Assembly (NCBI GenBank): GCA_002327885.1
Contig: DCUS01000030.1
Location: forward strand, 571 to 9,788
Length of the DNA: 9,218 bases
Direction: 5' to 3'
Source of the DNA: Syntrophaceae bacterium UBA2208
GTDB taxonomy: Bacteria > Desulfobacterota > BSN033 > UBA1163
This document shows, piece after piece, positions 5,448-9,218 of this stretch. Every line of letters begins with the position of its first letter. Position 1 is the first letter of the stretch. The translations under genes and the position numbers were made by a program. The notes beneath the pieces were generated by a model. It searched no databases, was not told the DNA's origin, and saw only the letters and a program-made list of their open reading frames with translations.

Positions 5448-5924
5448 ATGAAAATCGGTGTGATTTCGGATACGCATTTGAGAGAACTTAATCCCGAATT
5501 CAAGAGGACGATTGAATTTCATTTCAAAGATGTGGAAAAAATTTTTCATGCAGGGGATTTTGTAGAGGGGAGCGTTGCAGAGTATCTTTCGAGCCAGAAA
5601 GAACTGATCGCCGTTTATGGAAATATGGATTCGCGGGATATTTGGAAGGCATTTCCTGAGAAAAGGGTTGTTGAACTAAAGGGATGGAATATTGGCCTGA
5701 TCCATGGAGGAGGTTCCCCCTTCGGGATCGAATCGCGTATCAGAGGAGAATTTGATGAGGTCGATGCCATCGTTTATGGCCATACTCACACTCCAGCAAA
5801 TCATCAGGTCAAAAATATATACTTCTTCAACCCCGGCTCCCCCACCCGGTCTTTTATTCAACAAGGTACCCTGGGTATTCTCCACCTCGGAGAGAAAATC
5901 GAAGGGGAGATCATCAAAATTTAA
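5448..5924 (+). CDS. YfcE/MJ0936-like metallophosphoesterase
   Basis: A 158-residue calcineurin-like phosphoesterase of the small YfcE/MJ0936 (Metallophos_2) type. The metal-binding motifs are all present: Asp8 and His10 (ISDTH), Asp37 (HAGD), Asn59 (YGNMD), His86 (LIHG) and His112/His114 (GHTHTP), plus the NPGSPTR turn near the end. Family members hydrolyse phosphodiesters in vitro; the physiological substrate is unknown. I chose ATG 5448 because the protein then begins directly at the first beta strand (MKIGVISDTH) and CGGAG lies six bases upstream. An in-frame GTG at 5421 would add nine unconserved residues. No signal peptide, so the protein is cytosolic, unlike its M28 neighbour. No clear terminator follows. 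Confidence 0.9.
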   Translation: MKIGVISDTHLRELNPEFKRTIEFHFKDVEKIFHAGDFVEGSVAEYLSSQKELIAVYGNMDSRDIWKAFPEKRVVELKGWNIGLIHGGGSPFGIESRIRGEFDEVDAIVYGHTHTPANHQVKNIYFFNPGSPTRSFIQQGTLGILHLGEKIEGEIIKI

Positions 5925-6013
5925 AATACGGGATCAATTTAGCTGTTTGAAAAAGGTTATCTAATCCCCCTTTGTCATAAGAGGTGAGATATTTCTCCTC
6001 CCTTTGGAAAAGC

Positions 6014-6034
6014 CTGCCTGTCGGAGACGGGCGG
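6014..6034. repeat. GC-rich inverted repeat between convergent genes
   Basis: CTGCCTGTC (6014-6022), loop GGA, GACGGGCGG (6026-6034): nine pairs in plus-strand RNA including two G-U wobbles. No T-run follows on the plus strand; on the minus strand TTTT follows shortly after, but the two wobbles become C-A mismatches. It lies in the 157-bp gap between the YfcE-like stop and the matrixin stop. The rest of that gap holds only a weak bulged hairpin (5981-6000). It may be a REP-like element or a poor terminator. Confidence 0.45.
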
Positions 6035-6081
6035 AACAGTGCACAGGGGTGGTCTTCTGAGTAGGCGGATGAAATAACAAA

Positions 6082-8601
6082 TCACCGGTAGCCTGTGTCG
6101 TAGACGCTGAAATTGCTCGTTCCGTAAGCATTGGTTGCTTTGATGTAGTAATAATAAATCTTTCCCGCCAAGGCGGTTAGGTCATCATAAGTCGTGCCGG
6201 ATGTTGAACCTAAGACTGTTTTGGTTCCCCACCTCTGAGTGGCGCGGTATATGGTATAGGAGGTTGCCCCTGGAGATGCTGTCCAGGCGACCTGCACCTT
6301 ATCCATGTAAGTCCCGTCACTGGCCTTTATGTTGGTCGGGGGTACGGGAGGGGAGCAGGCTGAGGTCGAACGACTGCCCAGGGAGGTCCACCCTGTCTCA
6401 ATGCCGTCGCCATTCCTGGCTTTGACCCTGAAGCTGTAGGAGGATCCGCAGACCAGACCGCAGCTGTCCCAACTGATATTCGTCGTCCATCCAGAGTTGG
6501 TTCCAATGGTGGTATTCTCACAAAAATACTCTGTCCAACCAGGATTGCTGTTAGCCGTCCAGCTGCCACGGATGCAACTCTGAGTCACATTCGAAAAAGA
6601 AGCCGCGCCAGGTGAGTTGGCCAGGGTGTATTTGGTAGATGTCGGTGAATAACCCGTCTCGATGGAGTCCCCGTTTCTTGCCTTGGCATGGAAACTATAA
6701 CCTGTATTGGGTGAAAGAGAACCACTGGTCCAGAAGTTGTTATCCTTCTTCCACCCCGAGTTGGTTCCTTTGACCGTGTTCTCAATAAGAAGGCCTGAAT
6801 TTCCATAGCTTAATCCCGATGGCGCATTGATGGATTGACCCTGGATGCTTGTCGAGGTCAATGTCCCGAAACTTATCCCTGCAGGAGATTCAATTGCGGT
6901 ATAAGCATAGAAAATTGGAGTTGAATAATCGGTTTCGTTGAGAATCCCATCTCTTGCCTTCACCCGATATCCATACTGATGGTTCGCTTGAAGCCCTGAG
7001 TTAACAGAGGAGGCGCTCAACCGCCATCCCGAATCAATTCCGCCTGTGCCGCCTGTGGGGCTACCGGTAAAGTTAAAATAGTATTGAACAGGCGTGGTAA
7101 GATCTGTTGCAATTGTTGCTGCCATTGAAAGCGAATTGGTGCCGGTCTGATAAGGTGGCGTTGCCCAGGTCATGGGATTGGGGGTAGGCGATGTGATATC
7201 CCCCCCGGGATAAATCCATTTAATTCCTGACTGGTCGCCTGAGGCCAAGTTTCTCTTCACTTGCCCGAATGAGCCATATCCATACATAATTTTCAGTGAA
7301 TCATTGGCTCCATAAAGGTCAAGCAGTCGAAGCCAGTGCCCCAGTTCATGGACAGCAATGCTCTGAAGATCCATCTCGTCGTATGACGGTGTCAGGTCGG
7401 TGCTGAAGGGAAATTGGGTATTGAATTGAATATCGGCTTCGATCATGACATCGCCACTAAAATAGGTGGTCGCCTGTGCAATGATCGAACTGCTGCCAAG
7501 ATTGGCAAAGCCGATGGTATTGTACCCGTCTCCTTTCAAACCCCGCGTTGTTGCCCCTGCATATTGAAAAGAAAAGTTTGCCCCCGCTCCACTCCAGGTA
7601 TTGGCCGCCCCCTGGAGGGCATTGAGAGACCCACTCGGTCCGTCAGTCTCGTTGACATAGTAGGAGACCGAAGAAATCAGCCATTTTGCTTTGCCATATC
7701 CGAATGGTATTGTGAGAGGCCAAAAGGATTCAAAAACACCCGAACTATTGATGAAGGCCGCCGTTCCATTAGGATTGTCCCAACTGCCCGGTGCGTGGTA
7801 ATAATTATTGACCACCCCCGTCCAAACTTCTACCTGAATCTGAGTGTCTGACCATGATTTAATGGCCGAGTTGTCGTACATATAATTGGAGTCTTTATAT
7901 CGGAAGGCAATGGTGGGAAAGTCTTTGGAGCCCCGTGAATCGCCAAAACCGCTTCCTGAAATAGTAACCACGTTACTTGTTCCCGCTGAAATGGTAGATG
8001 GACTTACTCCGGATATTGTAGCGTTGGACGTATCTTCCTGCGCGGGAAATAAAGACGATTCTCCGTTAAATAAATCTTCAAAAGAAATTTTTATCTGACC
8101 AGCCCCGTAAGCTCTTATCCATGACAAAAAACTATCCTCTGAAGCGGACTGGAAAAAGCCTTCCTCTGTGCTGGGTTTTTGGAGAAAATAAACCCCATCC
8201 GGTCCTCCCGTGACATGCCCGGAAGGTTCTAAGAGGATGATGCCATAATCTCCCACCTCAAATTGGGGAGTATCAGAGACAATATGTGTCTGGTCGCCGA
8301 TGGTCCCACCGGGAAGAGTGATCGTCATTTCCTTCATTCCATATCCCTTGATATGTTCATCAACGAGAATGGTGATATCGGTGAAGATGAGGCCCTTTTG
8401 GGAATCCCAGAAACTTCTAACATCAATCACTTCACCTCGAACAATCTTTTCGGAGAGATCAACCCTTCTGGCCCAGTTTGTTTTGACACGCAAGGCTTCT
8501 GCCGGTATTGCTAAAAAGAGACAGAGGAATATGCAGACGGAGAAAATCATTGCGAAGGGTCCCCGTTTATGATAGTCAAGCCGAAATTTACCTGTGGTCA
8601 T
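6082..8601 (-). CDS. Secreted matrixin-like (M10A) metalloprotease with IPT and Fn3-like repeats
   Basis: An 839-residue exported protein. A signal peptide (about 1-36, hydrophobic 18-32, AEA at 34-36) leads to a beta-rich domain (37-165), an IPT/TIG-like domain (about 194-295; ISGVSPSTISAGTSNVVTI), and a matrixin-type catalytic domain (about 300-465). The catalytic core shows DGYNTIGFANLG, EADIQFNT, the zinc helix HELGHWLRLLD (His418, Glu419, His422, Asp428) and Met-turn IMYG (Met439). Asp replaces His as third ligand, and Arg425 stands where metzincins usually have Gly. Three related units of about 90 residues follow, each with SGW (526, 617 and 705 for Trp) and KAR(D/N)G (from 548, 640 and 727), then an Fn3 domain (751-839). 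All mature cysteines (676, 694, 714, 718, 749) are in the third unit. Start 8601 has GAGGAGGGAG just upstream. It likely degrades extracellular protein, with the repeats binding substrate or surface. Apparently monocistronic. Confidence 0.87.
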   Translation of the reverse strand: MTTGKFRLDYHKRGPFAMIFSVCIFLCLFLAIPAEALRVKTNWARRVDLSEKIVRGEVIDVRSFWDSQKGLIFTDITILVDEHIKGYGMKEMTITLPGGTIGDQTHIVSDTPQFEVGDYGIILLEPSGHVTGGPDGVYFLQKPSTEEGFFQSASEDSFLSWIRAYGAGQIKISFEDLFNGESSLFPAQEDTSNATISGVSPSTISAGTSNVVTISGSGFGDSRGSKDFPTIAFRYKDSNYMYDNSAIKSWSDTQIQVEVWTGVVNNYYHAPGSWDNPNGTAAFINSSGVFESFWPLTIPFGYGKAKWLISSVSYYVNETDGPSGSLNALQGAANTWSGAGANFSFQYAGATTRGLKGDGYNTIGFANLGSSSIIAQATTYFSGDVMIEADIQFNTQFPFSTDLTPSYDEMDLQSIAVHELGHWLRLLDLYGANDSLKIMYGYGSFGQVKRNLASGDQSGIKWIYPGGDITSPTPNPMTWATPPYQTGTNSLSMAATIATDLTTPVQYYFNFTGSPTGGTGGIDSGWRLSASSVNSGLQANHQYGYRVKARDGILNETDYSTPIFYAYTAIESPAGISFGTLTSTSIQGQSINAPSGLSYGNSGLLIENTVKGTNSGWKKDNNFWTSGSLSPNTGYSFHAKARNGDSIETGYSPTSTKYTLANSPGAASFSNVTQSCIRGSWTANSNPGWTEYFCENTTIGTNSGWTTNISWDSCGLVCGSSYSFRVKARNGDGIETGWTSLGSRSTSACSPPVPPTNIKASDGTYMDKVQVAWTASPGATSYTIYRATQRWGTKTVLGSTSGTTYDDLTALAGKIYYYYIKATNAYGTSNFSVYDTGYR

Positions 8602-8960
8602 CGTTCTCCCTCCTCATAAAGCATTCCCGATTTTGATATCACCTAAGCCAATATTATTTGCCATTCATGACTACTTTCGGTATCACTTTTTACGAATTTA
8701 TCAAAGATTATTTTCTGCAATTTCTTTGCCATTCTGATCGCCCCGGTCGGATTCAGACAATATCCCGATATCTATAAGGTTATTTGATCAGGAATGGAAA
8801 TATTGTCAAGCCTCACACCGGACATTGATACATAATTGTCATATGGATAAAAAATGTCAACTAAATTTACCTGTGATCTCCGGAGAGATTGATGGATTGG
8901 TCTAATGGGAGGAATCATCATTCTGAGATACTTTTTGGAGTTATTGATGACTTCTCGGCA
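8602..8960. other. AT-rich gene-free region upstream of the matrixin gene
   Basis: No credible coding sequence in any frame. It should hold the matrixin promoter. Minus-strand TTGACA boxes occur at 8860-8855 (with AATTAT 17 bp later at 8837-8832, 4 of 6) and at 8809-8804 (no good -10). A related ATGACA lies at 8842-8837. An interrupted inverted repeat GACATT / AATGTC (8821-8826, 8853-8858) encloses the first promoter candidate. The leader to the ATG at 8601 would exceed 200 nt, long enough for a regulatory RNA, but I recognise no riboswitch class. Confidence 0.35.
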
Positions 8961-9005
8961 GATAAAAAAAGGGCGGAGCCATTGCTGACCCCGCCCTTTT
9001 AAAAA
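8961..9005. terminator. Intrinsic terminator of the right-edge minus-strand gene
   Basis: Arms AAAAGGGCGG (8967-8976) and CCGCCCTTTT (8991-9000) are exact complements around a 14-base loop that itself can form AGC-CATT-GCT. On the minus strand the stem is followed by seven T (8970-8964), and the stem base lies six bases past a stop codon (9008-9006). It is therefore the terminator of the partial gene at the right edge, with weak plus-strand activity also possible. Confidence 0.88.
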
Positions 9006-9218
9006 TCATTCCGTGGGGAAATGACGATGCCTATTAAGATTACCATTTTGATTACGAACAGGGGTTTTGCCCTTAATCAGAATGCTTACTACATCTGCGC
9101 CACTAATAGGAGTAGTCTCATCGGTCAAAAAACCCGTAAGCTCCAACACTATGCAAGATCCATCGATAATAGTTCCTCCCTCGATGTCAGCCGAAAGGGC
9201 TGCAACAATATCTTGGGT
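9006..9218 (-). CDS. C-terminal 70 codons of an unrecognised gene (partial)
   Basis: From the right edge, one minus-strand frame stays open for 70 codons to TGA (9008-9006). It has no start inside the window, so the gene begins beyond 9218. The peptide begins TQDIVAALSADIEGG, continues with SCIVLELTGFLTDETTPISG and ADVVSILIKGKTPV, and ends with a polar tail (NQNGNLNRHRHFPTE). The alternation of short hydrophobic strands and Gly/Asp/Thr turns suggests a beta-rich domain, as in secreted modular proteins, but I do not recognise the family. Support for a real gene is the open frame, the protein-like composition and the strong terminator placed directly after the stop. It points the same way as the matrixin gene but is separated from it by that terminator. 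Confidence 0.65.
   Translation of the reverse strand, partial: TQDIVAALSADIEGGTIIDGSCIVLELTGFLTDETTPISGADVVSILIKGKTPVRNQNGNLNRHRHFPTE

Noticed and set aside
7414..7851. 145-codon plus-strand ORF opposite the matrixin gene
   Set aside because: It lies wholly antisense to a well-supported catalytic domain and has no recognisable domain; it is a codon-pattern shadow.
8821..8858. GACATT/AATGTC inverted repeat as a terminator
   Set aside because: The arms are only 6 bp and 26 bases apart with no T-tract, so a terminator is unlikely.
1..9218. CRISPR array, tRNA, rRNA, insertion sequence or prophage
   Set aside because: No regularly spaced direct repeats, cloverleaf-like segment, transposase or phage structural gene was seen; GemA alone does not make a prophage.

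Overview
The window reads as ordinary chromosomal DNA of moderate GC from a Gram-negative bacterium, most likely a Desulfobacterota/Deltaproteobacteria-type organism. This is an inference from gene content: a selenoprotein, a GemA-like protein outside a phage, a DUF1178 protein, a BFN-PDZ protein and a large secreted matrixin with Fn3-like repeats. No rRNA, tRNA, CRISPR array, insertion sequence or coherent prophage was seen.

Layout from left to right. Positions 1-104 (-) hold the N-terminus of a macrodomain gene cut by the window edge. It diverges from an MFS transporter (188-1378, +) across a short intergenic region with a 15-bp palindrome. A bidirectional terminator (1368-1398) separates the MFS gene from a convergent minus-strand operon made of an exported peroxiredoxin (2042-2593) and a lipoprotein (1437-2045) joined by an ATGA overlap. 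The peroxiredoxin looks like two short ORFs, but they are in one frame. A single TGA falls exactly at the peroxidatic residue of the PxxxTxxC motif, so the gene is best read as a 183-residue selenoprotein (Sec76) that contains no cysteine. This is the strongest observation in the window.

Divergent from it is a DUF1178 zinc-ribbon-like protein (2718-3122, +). That gene collides stop-to-stop, sharing TTAA, with a second minus-strand operon: a GemA/DUF1018 protein (3895-4344) followed by a membrane-anchored BFN (DUF151)-PDZ protein (3119-3898), again with an ATGA overlap. Next comes a plus-strand pair, an M28 metallopeptidase (4459-5400) and a YfcE-like phosphoesterase (5448-5924).

The right part is occupied by an 839-residue secreted matrixin-like protease (6082-8601, -) with an IPT/TIG-like domain, a HExxH-x5-D zinc site, three related repeats of about 90 residues and a terminal Fn3 domain. 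Upstream of it lie about 360 bp of gene-free DNA, then a strong terminator (8961-9005). That terminator belongs to a further minus-strand gene, of which only the last 70 codons are inside the window (9006-9218).

Several products are predicted to leave the cytoplasm: the Sec-peroxiredoxin, the lipoprotein, BFN-PDZ, M28 and the matrixin. The peroxiredoxin-lipoprotein pair may form an envelope peroxide-defence unit, but this is inferred only from translational coupling.
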